From: Zygnema cylindricum
Lineage: Eukaryota; Streptophyta; Zygnematophyceae; Zygnematales; Zygnemataceae
Reading direction: 5' to 3'
NCBI GenBank assembly: GCA_037447655.1
Contig: JBBHKE010000697.1
Span: 58,501-122,500, forward strand
Length of the DNA: 64,000 bases
A model generated the notes under the pieces. The model saw only the letters and a program-made list of their open reading frames with translations. It was not told the origin of the DNA and did not search any database. A program made the translations under genes and the position numbers. This document shows, in pieces, positions 20,834-33,205 of this stretch (positions are counted from its first letter, which is position 1; every line of letters starts with the position of its first letter).

Positions 20834-22038
20834 TTAAGCTACGTCGCCCACACGGGAAAGAATTGTGAATGGGCGCGTGAACTTTGGTGCCAACTTCTTA
20901 GAGAGGGCACCCGGCAAGGAGAGGTTTGCCATATTAAGGCGAACCTTGTCCCCCACGCTAAAGACGGTGTCCTTCCGGTGGGCGTCGGCCTGCGACTTTT
21001 GACGATCCTTTGCCATTTGGAGCGCCTTGGCCGCCTTTTCCAGGTTTCCTTGCAGCGTTTTGGCAAAGTCTAGGGCTGCCGGTGTTTGGCAGTCCGCTAA
21101 CAATAAGTTTTGGGGAAGAGTGGGCGTTGTCGTCCATTAAGAGAGAATGGCGTAGCATTCGTTGACGAGTGCACTGCACTGTTGTATGCTACCTCGATTG
21201 CCGTTAAATGGTCCACCCAATCCGTTTGGTGCACCGAGACATAAGCCCGCAATGCTTCCTCCAAAGTTCGATTCACCCTTTCAGTCTGTCCATCAGTTTG
21301 AGGGTGGTAGGCTGTGTACATGGCCAGCTTCGTGCCACATAACGCAAATAGATTTTGCCAAAAGTGGCTCACGATTTTACGATCGCGGTCGCTGACGATC
21401 CTTTTCGGAAGACCGTGATGGCGGAATATCTCCCGAAATAATAAGTTCGCGATATCTCGTGCAGTAGCTGTGGTGGACGTGGGTAGAAAATGTGCCATTT
21501 TTGTCAAGTTATCCACGACCACGAAGATTTAGTCGTAGCCCTCCTTTGTCTGAGGAAGGGCCACGATGAAATCCATCGAGATCGCCTCCCAAGGAACAAA
21601 TGGTATTGGAAGGGGTTGTAACAGACCTTGTTGCCCTGAATCTGATTTGTTCCTATTACACGAGTCACACGTCCGGACATATTTTGCAATGTCTCGAGTC
21701 ATGTTTGGCCAGTAATACGCCTCAGCGACACGTGCGGTTGTTTGATCCCGCCCAAAATGTCCACTAAGCGGCTCGTCGTGACTCATTTTAAGAATCGTGT
21801 GACGAAGTTTCGTATTTGTTGGCACATAAAGTCGTGTTGTCTTACTCGGTCTGTACCGCCACATACCATTGGCGGTTCGAACGAGTACCTTCCGTTTGAT
21901 GAGTTCCTTTAGTGAATCATCGTCGCCGTAGGCGACCTTTATCCGACTTAACCACTGTTCGTCCACTTGCACCGTACTGGTGACTGCGCTGATCTTCGGA
22001 TCTTGCGCTGCGGTCGACGCTGCGGTGTTCTCTTTCAC
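20834..22038 (-). pseudogene. Gypsy C integrase
   Basis: The first frame (22,038-21,529) has the zinc-binding H-H-C-C region (MSHDEPLSGHFG; YVRTCDSCNRNK) and the first catalytic Asp in ISMDFIVALP. A stop at about 21,529 interrupts it. The next frame (21,522-21,097) holds the second Asp (IVSDRDRKI) and Glu (HPQTDGQTERVNRTLEEAL). After a frameshift at about 21,100 the C-terminal DNA-binding part continues to 20,834 (FSVGDKVRLNMANLSLPG; KLAPKFTRPFTIL). All three catalytic acidic residues are present, but the frame is broken at least twice. Confidence 0.88.
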
Positions 22039-22151
22039 AGAGTCTCCGTTCCCCTGCTGCGATGCTTGCTGTCGTTGCTCCGCTACCGGCGCAGCAACGT
22101 CGGGTCTTCTTGACAGCGCATCCGCTGGGTTCGTTTTGCCCGGCTTATATT

Positions 22152-23543
22152 CTATGACAAGGTCCGGGCCGAAGGTCTGCAGAACATCATCCAGCGCACT
22201 TGTTTCTTACACAACTTCGGTTGGGTTTGGAGATATTGTAAGGCGTGGTGATCCGTGATAACCGTGATCCGTTTCCCCTGAACGTAACACTTCCAAACCT
22301 CTAGCGCATTGATGATAGCTATTGTCTCTTTCTTATGGGTGGCCCAGTTCAGCTCTGCTGCCTTTAGTTTTCGACTGTCGAAGGCGATGGGTTGAAGGCC
22401 TCTCCCTTGATCTTGCATAAGGATCGCTCCAATAGCCGTATCGCTAGCGTCGGTAATTATCGTCCAAGGTAAGTCCGGATCGGGAACAGCTAACACAGGG
22501 GCGGTAACCAACCGCTCCTTTAGCGTGTTAAAGGCTGCCCCTTGCGCCGCTTTCCAATCATAGGGCACATCATTCTTGAGCAATTCCGTGAGCGGTGCAG
22601 CGATTTTTGCGAAACCTTCGACAAAACGTCGATAATAGGAGCATAGTCCTAGAAAGCTCCGTAACTCCGTGATATTTGCCGCTTGTGGCCACTCCTTAAC
22701 GGCCTTTGTCTTGTTTGGATCCACTGCGATTCCGTCCCGGCTCACCACATGGCCTAAAAAATCAATCTTCCCCTTGAAGAAGTCACATTTACTTCTTTTT
22801 GCGTATAACTTATGCTCCCGAAAAACTCGTAGGATTGTTTGTAAGTGCTTCATATGCTCTTCCTTCGTTCGGCTATACACCAATATGTCATCTAACAAGA
22901 CGATCACAAACGCGTCTAGATATTGCCGAAAGATGGAATTCATTAAATGCATAAAGGTCGCCAGTGCGTTAGTCAACCCGAACGGCATTACCCAAAACTG
23001 GAATGGACCGTATCGAGTTCTGAACGCCGTCTTCTCCACATCCTCCTGGACAATTCTGATCTAGTGGTAGCTGCTCCGCAAGTCTATTTTCGAAAAATAT
23101 TTGGCACCTCGAAGTCGATCCAACAATTCGTCGATCCTCCGCAGGGTATATGCATTCTTCACCGTTAATTTGTTCAGCGCTCGGTAGTCTACACACATAC
23201 GGAAACCTCCATCTTTCTTGTTCACAAAGAGAACGGGGGCTCCATACGGTGACTTGCTTGGTTCGATTCCTCCTGCTTCGACCAACTCCGCGAGTTGCTT
23301 TTTTAGTTCGTCCAACTCGGTGTAGCTCACCTTGTACATTCGATAAGCCGGGGGTACCGCACCAGGAACAAGCTCTATCCTATGGTCTACTTCGCGCTTC
23401 AGAGGTAATCCTTCAGGGAGCTTCGGGGAAAATACATCTGCGTACTCCTCGAGAAGTTTTGTCACGACTTCCGAGGCCTCTTTGAAAGTCTTTCCAATGT
23501 CGTCACTTTCTTTGGAGTCGAAGTCGGATCCTTCTTCTTCCAT
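22152..23543 (-). pseudogene. Gypsy C reverse transcriptase and RNase H
   Basis: The first frame (23,543-23,061) has [40 protein letters not shown] and [17 protein letters not shown]. It ends at [10 protein letters not shown], where a short frame break occurs. The second frame (23,039-22,152) has [15 protein letters not shown] and the catalytic region [13 protein letters not shown], where Leu replaces the usual Tyr before the two Asp residues. It also has [10 protein letters not shown], and RNase H with [28 protein letters not shown] and [10 protein letters not shown]. Confidence 0.9.
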
Positions 23544-24124
23544 TCTTCCGAGATCTCCTCCTTCGGCTCCTCCATTGGCTGGACGACCGCCATACCAATC
23601 GTTTCCCCTTTCTTGAATGCCATCTTAAGCTGTAAGGCCGAAAGCAGGCGTCCCTCTTCCGCTCCCTTACCAGCAGCTCCCGCTTTTACCTCGAACTCTT
23701 CTTCACCCTTCTTCACTCTCATGGCGCCACTTCTCCAATCAATTGTCGGATTCCATTTTCGCAGCCACGGCTTCCCCAAGATTACCTCATGGTCCCCAAG
23801 AGGTAATACATGAAGCGTGTCGTACCATCGGAATTTCCCAATGCCGACGCGTAACCTCGGGGTACAATGGGTAATGGATAACGAACTTCCGTCGACCAAT
23901 CGTACCGACTAATGATCATTTAGTCCCACGAGAGGAAGTTTCACCCTTTTCACCGTCGCCTCGTCAATGAAGTTCCCCGATGCTCCGGAGTCCATCATAA
24001 AGTTAGCTGCACTCATTCCTATATGACCCCAAAATATCAAAGGGTCTCCTCCTTCACCGGCTAACCTCATAACGGTAAGTTTTCCCTTTTTGGGACCTTT
24101 CCGTTTTGGAAACTCTCGAGCCAT
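23462..24124 (-). pseudogene. Gypsy C aspartic protease region
   Basis: On the minus strand the frame at 24,124-23,909 contains NFMMDSGASGNFIDEATVKR, a retropepsin active site with Asp-Ser-Gly. A stop and shift near 23,909 lead into 23,899-23,462, which has the flap-like and C-terminal protease parts (HEVILGKPWLRKWNPTIDW) and a charged linker to RT. Confidence 0.85.
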
Positions 24125-25015
24125 ATGATCTGAAGAACCGCACTAAAAGCATAGGCCATTTTGCCTCCTCCGCTGGATTTCCTTGGGGGACAAGTCAATG
24201 CTCTTGGTCTTGGTAGTTTTCTTCTTTTTCCGCAGGACGTTGACCGCTTCCTTATCCACATTAATTGCGCCGAGCTCCATGGGGGTCGGACCTTCGTCTC
24301 GTCGGTTTCCTCCGCTACTGCTCGACCCGAAGTGATAAGGTCTTTGGAGATTAAAGTCGACCGAATCGGTCCGCTCCGCAAACTGGATGATTATTGAGAG
24401 AGGAGGAGTCGTGCTTTCCTGAGCAAGCCATTGTTCCATATCTCTACAAATAGACGACTTAAGCCCCTTCACGAAGCAATCCACGGCTTCATCCTCCGTC
24501 ATCGTAGGTATTTGAACTTTGCACTCCAAGAACCGCTGCGTAAACTCCATCACTGAAGTTTGTTGCTTCAATACTGCGATCTTATCTCTCGCCGCCTTCA
24601 CCGTGTTGACGGGCTGCCAAGTGTCGTGGAGTAGTTGAACGAAGAGCGCCCAGACAGTCGGTATCTCATCGTCCTCCACCATTGTCCTCCACCACGCCCC
24701 CGGTGCCCCTTTAAGAAGACCACCCGCGTAGTGAACCTTCTCACGATCCGATAGGCTAGGAAAATTCTCGAGATAGTTCGCCACGGAGAATAGCCATGAG
24801 TCAAGGTTCTTGTGTCTTGCAGGGTCAAACTCGTAGGGAAGTCTTAATTTCGGTCTCCGGGAGTCTCTCTCTACGCCTCCATGAGGTCGCTCCCTTAGAC
24901 GCGACTCTAAGGCTGTGACGGTGTTTCTCAGCTGTGCATTCTGTAATCTCACACCTTCCAACTCCCTAAGAACTTGCGCCAACGTTTCTGTAGTGGATAC
25001 GCCGTGTTCATCCAT
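24125..25015 (-). pseudogene. Gypsy C gag
   Basis: A 290-codon frame starting at 25,015, 34 bases inside the 5' LTR edge. It has an N-terminal coiled coil (about residues 15-45) and the retrotransposon gag core (LDSWLFSVANYLENFPSLSD, GAPGAWWRTM, VKGLKSSICRDMEQW). The frame stops at the zinc knuckle. Reading through, the knuckle is C-x2-C-GSSDHMARE with the last Cys replaced by Phe, so it is probably defective. Gag forms the virus-like particle. Confidence 0.88.
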
Positions 25016-25029
25016 GCTGTCGAGTCACG

Positions 25030-25047
25030 AGTAAAAGCACCGATACC
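25030..25047 (-). promoter_or_regulatory. Gypsy C primer-binding site
   Basis: On the minus strand, one base inside the 5' LTR, the sequence reads TGGTATCGGTGCTTTT. Its first seven bases match the primer-binding site complementary to initiator Met-tRNA (TGGTATC), the usual plant choice. Confidence 0.7.
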
Positions 25048-25048
25048 A

Positions 25049-25564
25049 GTGTAAAAGGGGTGACAATACACCACAACATCTCACAGTGCACAGAGGGAAA
25101 CACCAAGGATCTTCCCGTAGCAACAGCAGGAGCACACAGAACTTACAAACAAGGTTGCGCTTTTTTATTTGGAAGAGAGTGCAAGGTTGCGCTAGCTGTG
25201 TAGGTCTACTTGAGGTCTCCCATTCACTAGGTTTACTCGCCTATTTAAACTAGTTAACTGCTAGTCAACCTAGTATTATACAGCTGAACACGTGAACCTT
25301 CACGGTCAACCGAGATCTATCCAAAACTTCCTTCTAGAACTATACAGTTCAATCTACATTCTGCGGCGTTGCTATACTGCGCTGCTACGCTGCTGCGCTA
25401 CTAAGTTGCTACGCCGCTAAGTTGCTATGATGCTATGCTGCTATGCTGCGCTGGTCTGGAATCGCAGCTGCGCTGCTCTGGAATCGCAACTGCGCTGCTC
25501 TGAAATCGCAACCATAGCAGCCTAGCCCTAGCCACTAAGTACCCAATTCTGTAACCCTGTTACA
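25049..25564 (-). repeat. Gypsy C 5' LTR
   Basis: A 516-bp LTR, upstream in the element's orientation. It is homologous throughout to 18,190-18,718 and, inverted, to the solo LTR at 16,735-17,249. Confidence 0.92.
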
Positions 25565-25678
25565 ATCGGACTGAAACCGCCGATTTTTTAGTATAAATTA
25601 ATATTTTACAGTTTTATTTTATTTTTTTGAAGTATTTTTAGTTTGCTTAAAGTATTGTCAAGGATGTCCAATTTTCGT

Positions 25679-26134
25679 CATAGGTCGTAAACGGTTACGC
25701 GAAATCGTACCTGACCGGTTACCAGACCGCCCGCATCGGATCCGGAACGGATTCAGGTGCCAAATTTGGGGGATCGGGCCCATTTGGGTAGGTGATTCAC
25801 AGAAAAAAAAATCGGTTACGGTCGGGTAAGCAAATACTGAAAAAAATACAAAAGTTTTGTACTCTCTATACTATCCGACATTATTGTACTTTCTACCCTT
25901 GGTATCGTGGAAGGTATAAGGGAGATGTATCACTAATTTTGTATTTTATTTGGGTACCGGCGAGTACGGGTAGTCGAGGGAAATCGAGTTTCGGTTTACT
26001 TTTATTTTTATAAACGCGTATCGGGTATCAATTTAGGAACGTGACATAACCCGATCGGACATCGTGTACTCAAAATTTTGAAAAAAAAGAATGTCGATTT
26101 CGGCTATCTAAAATTTTGACTTTTGCAACCTCTG
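25679..26134. mobile_element. hAT-like MITE, full length
   Basis: The ends form an imperfect inverted repeat: CATAGGTCGTAAACGG at the left, and CAGAGGTTGCAAAAGTC as the complement of the right end. The flanking octamers are ATTTTCGT (25,671-25,678) and ATTCTTGT (26,135-26,142), matching at six of eight positions, consistent with an aged 8-bp duplication. The left half is the inverted homologue of 150-391. Confidence 0.65.
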
Positions 26135-26248
26135 ATTCTTGTAAAGTCATTCAGTTGAGATGATATATAAAATCGCCAACATCAATTTTAATATTGTTTA
26201 CTTCAAATTAATATGTAGTTAACTCTTCCATCAATCCAATTGAAAATA

Positions 26249-26466
26249 ACACCATGTATCGATATTAGTGTTGATACTTTTTCCGTCACTTAAAATATCT
26301 TTTCTCCATACACACTCATTCGATTTTCAGATGGAGACTGCCAATCGTAAGATGAAAATCTTGGCTTTCATTCGAAACCGTCACATCCATAATCCGACAA
26401 GTGTATACGGATGAAAGATGTTTTAAGTGGCAAAAAAAACATTATCAGTAATAGCGATGCACGGTG
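26249..26466. mobile_element. Small TA-flanked MITE
   Basis: The left end ACACCATGTATCGATATTA and the complement of the right end, CACCGTGCATCGCTATTA, form an inverted repeat bounded by TA on each side. This matches the TIR family CACCGYGHATCG found at 28,733, 46,834, 46,842 and 47,042. The interior (AAAATATCTTTTCTCCAT and GACTGCCAATCG) also matches 47,555-47,735. Confidence 0.6.
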
Positions 26467-26468
26467 TA

Positions 26469-28080
26469 GTTCACGATAAGAAACGCGCGGTTAGCATAAC
26501 GTGGTTAATAAAAAAAAGGGGAAAGAAAACGGACCTCTTTGAGAGGTGCTATTTAACAAAATAAATTTCATCAAAAGCACGGCAGGCACTATTGAACAAA
26601 CAATACATTATGAAAAAAATAATAAACGTGCTTTAAGGCTTTTTTATTGCACTAACAAAAAGCTTATCCTTTGAAACAATAGTCAATATAATATTTCTAC
26701 AAGTATTTGTATGGATAATTTTACTCATATGAAAGATGTGTTGCAAATGGATAAGTCGTAATAAAGCACTTATAAAAATGAGCAAGAGACCCTTCTAAGT
26801 GTGGACAATTGAAATGAAACCTAAATAAAAAAACAACGGCGAAAAAGAGTGGCGTGAAAAAAAGAGGTGTGTATGGTTGTCACCCGAGACGGCAATCCAA
26901 GCTACTAACATAGGGTTCGCACAATAAACAAAATAGCAACGATTTTTTTTGTAAAAAAATGACTTTGACACTGAAATCTAGTGGCGGCGGCAAGCTTTTC
27001 AAGGTATGCATGAGACGAAAAACATGCATGAATAGGTTTGTAAAAAACCTCTTAAGGGAAGCTCAAATTAGGTGGTGAAAAAAACCTTTTTGAAGACTAG
27101 ATCTTCGTTTTGAGTTCTTGGATTTGACAAGGGAGAGAAATAAGGGCATATATACCGAGACATCTTTAACAAAATAGTGGAAAGGAAATAACATTTATTT
27201 ATTGAAAGAAGACTAGTAGAAAATCGAATTACTATCCATGACTGAAAGAGATGGGGGGGGGAGTAGTGTGGATGCCACCGACCAAAATAAAAAAGAAAAT
27301 AATAAAAATAATGAAATATTAACAACTTAGACATGTTATCATTGCCACCCGCCATTGATGACCAATCCAAGCCTCTCGATTTAAACAACTGAAAGTAAAC
27401 ATCTAAATTAAACTCATGTGGCCCAATTGTCGATCAACTATCCCTTATACTAAAAATCGTGGAGAATTGTGAAAAGACAATTCTTGAAGATTATAAACCT
27501 GTAGTACATTACGGTGTACGATGCGACTAGCGTGGTAAAAGGTTGAGGTCAAAGAAAATTCTGAAAAAAAAAAAACCACTTGAAACTCAAACTTAGGGTG
27601 ACTTATCCAGTTTACAAAAGGTAGGTTGAAACAACTAGCAAATATAGCGGGTTAGAAATGATGTGCGCCTTGTTGAGGATACCCTTAAAAAGAAATATCG
27701 TATAAATCTCAAAAAGGGGAGTAAACGAGGAAAAGAGACCATAATGTAACCAAGCCAAAAACTTTCATGACTAAACCAAAAGTCAAATTTACAACAATTC
27801 TTTAATGTTAATTATGAGAACGTGAAGCTTGAGCTAATCATTTGGCGGTCATTATTTTACTAAAGGAAAGGTAAGTTAAAAAATTAAAACAAAAGCATGT
27901 GGCGTATGAAATTCAATACTTGACGGAAAAAATATTTGACCATAAGACTAAAATGCATAAATGTTACTTATATTTTCACTCATCATGTGCCGTAGTAAGT
28001 AATTAAGTATTTCACCACCTCTTCCTGACACCTTATACTTTCTCTCCATCCATTCCACCTTTCCACTTTAAATCTTCCAA
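26469..28080. other. AT-rich intergenic DNA
   Basis: No gene, repeat unit or RNA is recognised in about 1.6 kb. A short G-run (27,250-27,260) and poly-A runs are the only features noted. Confidence 0.45.
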
Positions 28081-28086
28081 AAAACC

Positions 28087-28163
28087 ATGTCCTTCCTCCT
28101 TCTTTTTCTCCTCTGTCTCTCTCTCTTTCCTTCTCCTCTCTATATATATATATATCCTATATA

Positions 28164-28196
<33 letters not shown>

Positions 28197-28440
28197 CATA
28201 TATATCTATATATATATATATATATATATATCTTTTATGTATGTATATATATTTATATGTATGTATGTATGTATATCTCTCTCCTCTCCTCTCTTACTCT
28301 CTCTCTCCTCCTGCTCCTGCTCTCCCCCCCTCTCTCTTATATATGTATATTATATATCTTTCTCTCCCCTCTATATGTTTATATATATATATGTATATAT
28401 ATATTTTTCTTCTTCTATATATATGTATATATATATGTAA
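28087..28440 (+). repeat. Microsatellite: CT-rich and (TA)n / TATG array
   Basis: Alternating blocks of TCTCTC and TATATA with GTATGTATGTAT steps. Three overlapping frames are open purely because of the simple repeat. Confidence 0.85.
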
Positions 28441-29264
28441 ATAAACAATTAATATCTGCTCCTCCAATGTTAAAATTCTCGTCTACCAAATCATCCTCAA
28501 AGATGTCTCAGTATGTGCTCACCATGAACTCTGTAGTGAGAACCTGTGTGACCATTTTATTTATGTAGTTTGCTGGGTTTGTTAAAGTGAACTCGGCGTG
28601 GTATGAATTTTTGTATGATTGGACGTTATTGACGACGCACGTCGTTGCAATGTTTGTGGTGGGGTGTTGCGATGATTGACGTCAATCTGAACTGGTGCGT
28701 GGCAGCTCCATTATGAGCAACATACGTAACTATACCGTGAATCACTACTAGCGTAATGAAATAGATAGCGTATAGCGTTATTTACGCTAATTGGGAATTG
28801 CAGTTTTTTCCAAAAAAACTTTTATTCTAATTTATCATTTACTCTAATTTGTAAACTGCTTTGTAAAAAATTTTCGGCACATAATATATCCACACTAAAA
28901 TATGTGCATGTACGAAATTTTTAAATCCTACGCCGTCAGCTTTTTTTTACATCCGCATGTGCTAGAAAATATTTACGCAATTACATGTTAGCGCGACTAC
29001 GGGACATCGTAATTTTTTTTTTGTACTTTTCTACTTGAAAAAGTACAAAATAGTACGACTTTGACAATCCTTACACCACCCTATTTAAAATGGCACCATA
29101 TTAGAGTATGAACCCTATTTAATGGGGTACCTCAAATAACGTTTAGAAACATTTATAATCATTAATTCTATTTGAGAATTTGCCGAAAAAATCAGGGTAC
29201 CTCAATTAGAGTCATGAACGCTAATAGTTGTACCTGCGTGCAAGAAAAAATGTCTCTGCGATTA

Positions 29265-29455
29265 ACAATTCCCATATTTTTTTGGAAAAAATGAAATTCT
29301 CAATTAGCTTAAGGGAATTGTTAATTTTTTGGAAAAAAATGAAATTCTCAATTAGCGTTCCCATATTTTTTTGGAGAAAATTGAAATTCTCAATTAGCGT
29401 AAGGGAATTGATATTTTTTTAGAAAAAGTTGAAATTCTCAATTAGCGTAACGAAA
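29265..29455 (+). repeat. Tandem repeat inside the outer MITE
   Basis: About four imperfect units of 45-60 bp, each with GGAAAAAATGAAATTCTCAA and TTAGCGTAAGGGAATTG words. These are internal sub-repeats of the TA-flanked MITE. Confidence 0.65.
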
Positions 29456-29899
29456 TTGATCATGACAATGACTGTTGTGGTTGCGAATAGTCACTTACGT
29501 CATTTTGTCAAAATTGTACGTTTGAAGTACATATTGGTACAAATAAAGTACCGTTGCGTACAAATTTGATGGTCGATCGGTTGGACAACTTTGACTTTCA
29601 AAATATTATTTCAACCGCTTAAAAATGTTCCGCGCTTGCGGACGTCGACCGTCATAATAAAATTAGCTAGTGTTCTGTATCGATAAAAAACTTATCGCGA
29701 TAACACCGATACCGATAGTTATTGGTTATCGAACGGTCAAAGATTCCGATATATCGGTCTAGGACCAAAAAATTCCATATCGGCGATAACTTAAAAAATA
29801 CATAGTATGCATACAATAGCACTTTATAACATACTGTATTATTTTATTGATTTTATTTAACGTTGCATGCCACGTATAAAAATCTATTCCGTTACCATT

Positions 29900-31094
29900 T
29901 GTCAAGCGCGTGTGCATCTTTGGCACATTTGCATTCCCAGGAGTTCCGGGGCTTCATTCCACTTTGTACAGACTCTAGCGTACGGAGAAGGAAGAGGACA
30001 ATCAGCCGAATCAGATCTTTCTATTTCCCTCCTGGAACACTACGCAATTTAGTTCACCTTAAACAGAGGTCGAACTGAGGAGTTAGTCTGGTGCAAAGTG
30101 TCTGATCCATTATAGTGTGTGTTCTATGTAGCTCTAGTAGAGGGATACCTTAGAGAACGACACGTAACATTTGGGATTATCCCGTAGATCTTACTGTTAG
30201 CTGTCAGTATGATGTTAGTTTAGACCCAACCACCGGGCAAAGCATTTATGACGCAGGGACAAAGTTAGGCGGTTTCACCTCGAGTCAGAACTTTGTTTCC
30301 ATTTTGTGTGTTAGAGGAGGACCCTCGGCCGCTAATCCAGCCGGGACTAGTCGTCTAATTTTTAGCCGTGAGTGTAGTACAGTCTGTTTGTCTTATGTCA
30401 GTACGATAACAATTGCTGGCCGCTGATTGGCCAATCACATTGCTTTGACTTTGGAAATTGCAGTAGGACAAACTCTGGTTGTATAAGGCACTTGGGGCCG
30501 AAGGAGACAGGTTGCTTTTTCAGTAGTGTCTCCTGAGAAAACCCCCAGAGAATTAAATCAATCTTTCTGTTGGAGAACGGTTGCATTGTGTCGTTGACTC
30601 TATTGCCATCTTTGTTTTGGATTGTCTTTTGTGGAGACCGTAGCACGGGTGGGTAGTTGGCACTATCTCCTCTTTGGGCGGTTTGGAAATTCGCTGTTTG
30701 AAACTAAAAAGAGTTTTGTCGGATCCTTGCGGTGGAACCGGGAGGGGTGAGGGAGACTCATACCGATCTTCGGGGCCATTGGGAGAGGTTTTCTTCTTCA
30801 GAGTTTAATCATCGTTGCACTCCGGGGTATGTGAATTCGCTTCACCATTATCATTCATTTCTATCTTTAATTCCATTCTCTGGGGCAAGGTGATATTGTT
30901 TAATATGAAAAGCCGATATTTGTTATTTCTATATTTCTGCGTGGGAGTTATTTGCACACTCTTGTGGTCATCTTTGGGTTTGTCCATAGTTTTTGCGGAA
31001 AGGATCGGACGACTCTCATTTCCTTCCTATTCTTTGGAGAGTAGCTGGGAGTGTGGCATTTAGTGGGCTTCCAGCGGAGTAGCACAAAATCTGG
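29900..31094 (+). repeat. Gypsy D 5' LTR (segment B only)
   Basis: This 1,195-bp segment is about 97-98% similar by eye to 44,440-45,637. It starts TGTCAAGCGCG and its homology ends at AAATCTGGG. The roughly 200-bp segment A that accompanies B at the 3' end of the element is absent here. The sequence from TGGGAAAAGCC onward could be the primer-binding site (it starts TGG), but the tRNA is not identified. Confidence 0.85.
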
Positions 31095-31186
31095 GAAAAG
31101 CCACCTGTCCCCTTTTGTTTAAAAGGATAGCGGCTTAGGGTGGTGTATTTAATCCGAGAGATCTAGCTCATCTGCTCGTGTAAGTC

Positions 31187-33205
31187 ATGGGCGGAGGAGA
31201 AGCTCCGGATAAGGATCCTTCCGGTGTTAGTCTGGAAGAACAGGAAAGACAAGAAGGGGTGGCACAAGAAGAAGAGTCCCAGGTGCCTGAGGAATCGGTC
31301 CCTTTCACCTCTGCTTTGAACATTGAACAGTTTCTTAAGGGGATGATGCCCAAGCCGGTTGTCGTCGAGACTCCTCCGAGGCCGACAGAGACGCAACCGT
31401 CACCTCCACCTCCTCCAGTCTTTTCCCCTGAAAACTTTGCGACGTTGTCCGAGGCCGCCAGGGCTAGGGCCACGGGGAAGGTAGAAAGACAACCTTTATC
31501 TCCCTGATCTCGTAGAAAGGGTTTGGCTCACAAGGAATCGGTCATAGGCCACCTTCGCGAGGTGGTACGTTATACCAAATCCAAGGCTCCAATAGTGGAG
31601 ACATACATGGATCCTGAGCTCTTGTCGGATCTGAACCGATCCGGTCCTAAGGAGATTCTAGCCATTCACAGTATCCATGAGTTGAAGGTTAAGAAGGAGC
31701 TGGTGCAGCAGGTTGATAGAAGCGACCGAGCCCGGATCATACGCTCAGTGGGAGGAGTAGTGGAGATCCTGAGTAGCTCGTCCGACAGTGGCTCTCGCAT
31801 CTCAGCCCGAGAGCAAGCGGAGATGCCGTCCACTTCACGACAACAGCCCACCATATCTCAAGAAACTGCTATCAGTAGACCTTCTAGGGGCAGAGCCACT
31901 TCTCGGGGCAGGACCAGGGAAGGGAGTAACAAGCGGAAGATACCTGAGCCTAAGAGAGATTTCCGGTTCAACCATCGGGACTGCAAAGGTCGATTTGCTC
32001 CCCTAGTCAAAGAAGAGCCGTTCTTCCCTTTTGCCTCAATTTCCCCAAGTTCTATGTCTCCTTCCGCCCCAGTTGTCAAACCATCCGAAGAACTATGGCG
32101 TTCAAGGCCTACAGACCCCAAGGTACCCGGTTTGGGGATTGCGGATCTCTCGGGTGTGGTGAGCAGCACCCAGAAATTGGTTTAGATTTTGCGATCGCAG
32201 GATAAGGCTACGGCGGGGGCCGGACGCGTCGCAATAGATTGGGATGCCCTTGAAGAGGAAAGGAAGAGAGCATTGGAACAGGAGTTGATCCTGATACGGG
32301 AGGCTAGACGGAGATCTGGGGGAATCCTTAGTGGACAGGTAGCACCTCCCCGTAGAACAGGTCCCGCGACGGAAGCACAACCTTTGGATCACGCAACTCC
32401 CACTGTCACGCGAGATTCCCGGACGTCACCAGAACCGAGACCAGAATCTCCTCTTCAGCGGGAAGGGGAGGAAACAACATGGCCTAACAAAAAGGGGTTG
32501 GGTGCAGATTTGCCGAGTAATCCGGTAGCCGCGGCTACAGGTCTCCCTACATTTGTCTCGGTCGAGGGATCTTCTACGGTGGAGGCCGTGGTGCAGCTAC
32601 AACCAGACCGGAGACTACACATTTCCCTCGGACTTACTACTCCTCCTCCATCTCCACCTCAGGCATCCTCTCCTTCGCCTTGTGTTTCTCCGGCCGCTGC
32701 AGTCCGTGGGTCACCGGGACCACCCGTCTTACCCTACAAAAACGACGTTCCTGCCTACTCTCCTCCTCACCGACGTTCTCCCGGTTCTAGCGAAGGAACT
32801 CCTCCACCAGAAACCTCCAAAAGGCGTACACGAAAACAAACACCTTTCCCTCGTAGTCCTCTGTCATCTCCATCCCCTTCTCCACCAATCTCTCAAGAAC
32901 CACCGATGACTAAACCCATTCTCCACATTCCTTCGGTGGAAACATTTCACCGAAAGGAACGGGCCTCTCCTGGGTATAGAGGAGCAGGACTTCGGACAGC
33001 TTTTCCCAAGGTGATAAGCTCCTTAATTCCCAAAGGGCCAACTCAAGGGAGATACTGGTCATCTCACTATCCCACCAGTGACCAGAACTTCGTTAGTGGG
33101 GGGGAGTGCCATCTCTCGTCAGACCGCTCCCTCTACCGGAGAAGAAGACGAGCCCAAGCCAGACGACGCAAATCCAGGGGTAATTTCACCGGTTCAGTTT
33201 GTTAG
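31187..33205 (+). pseudogene. Gypsy D proline-rich gag leader ORF
   Basis: A single reading frame of about 670 codons starts at ATG 31,187 and is interrupted by only two stops (TGA at 31,505-31,507 and TAG at 32,183-32,185). The protein is disordered in character: acidic at first, then Ser/Arg-rich, then strongly Pro/Ser-rich (about 32,640-32,920). No domain is recognised. It overlaps the gag frame, which takes over just after a G-run at 33,100-33,107. A one-base slip there probably separated what was a continuous long gag precursor. Confidence 0.65.

Larger units (their letters stand above)
18190..25564 (-). mobile_element. Gypsy C: chromodomain LTR retrotransposon
   Basis: A nearly full-length Ty3/Gypsy element on the minus strand. 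LTRs lie at 18,190-18,718 and 25,049-25,564 with TGTAA..TTACA ends. The target duplication ATCGG is exact (18,185-18,189 and 25,565-25,569). Reading from the right, the order is PBS, gag, protease, RT, RNase H, integrase, chromodomain, a long extra ORF, PPT. The chromodomain places it with the chromoviruses, which use it to target chromatin. Coding regions carry several stops and frameshifts, so this copy is probably not autonomous. Confidence 0.93.

Noticed and set aside
28087-28568. Tyr/Ile-rich ORFs over the TA microsatellite
   Set aside because: Simple-repeat translation in three overlapping frames.
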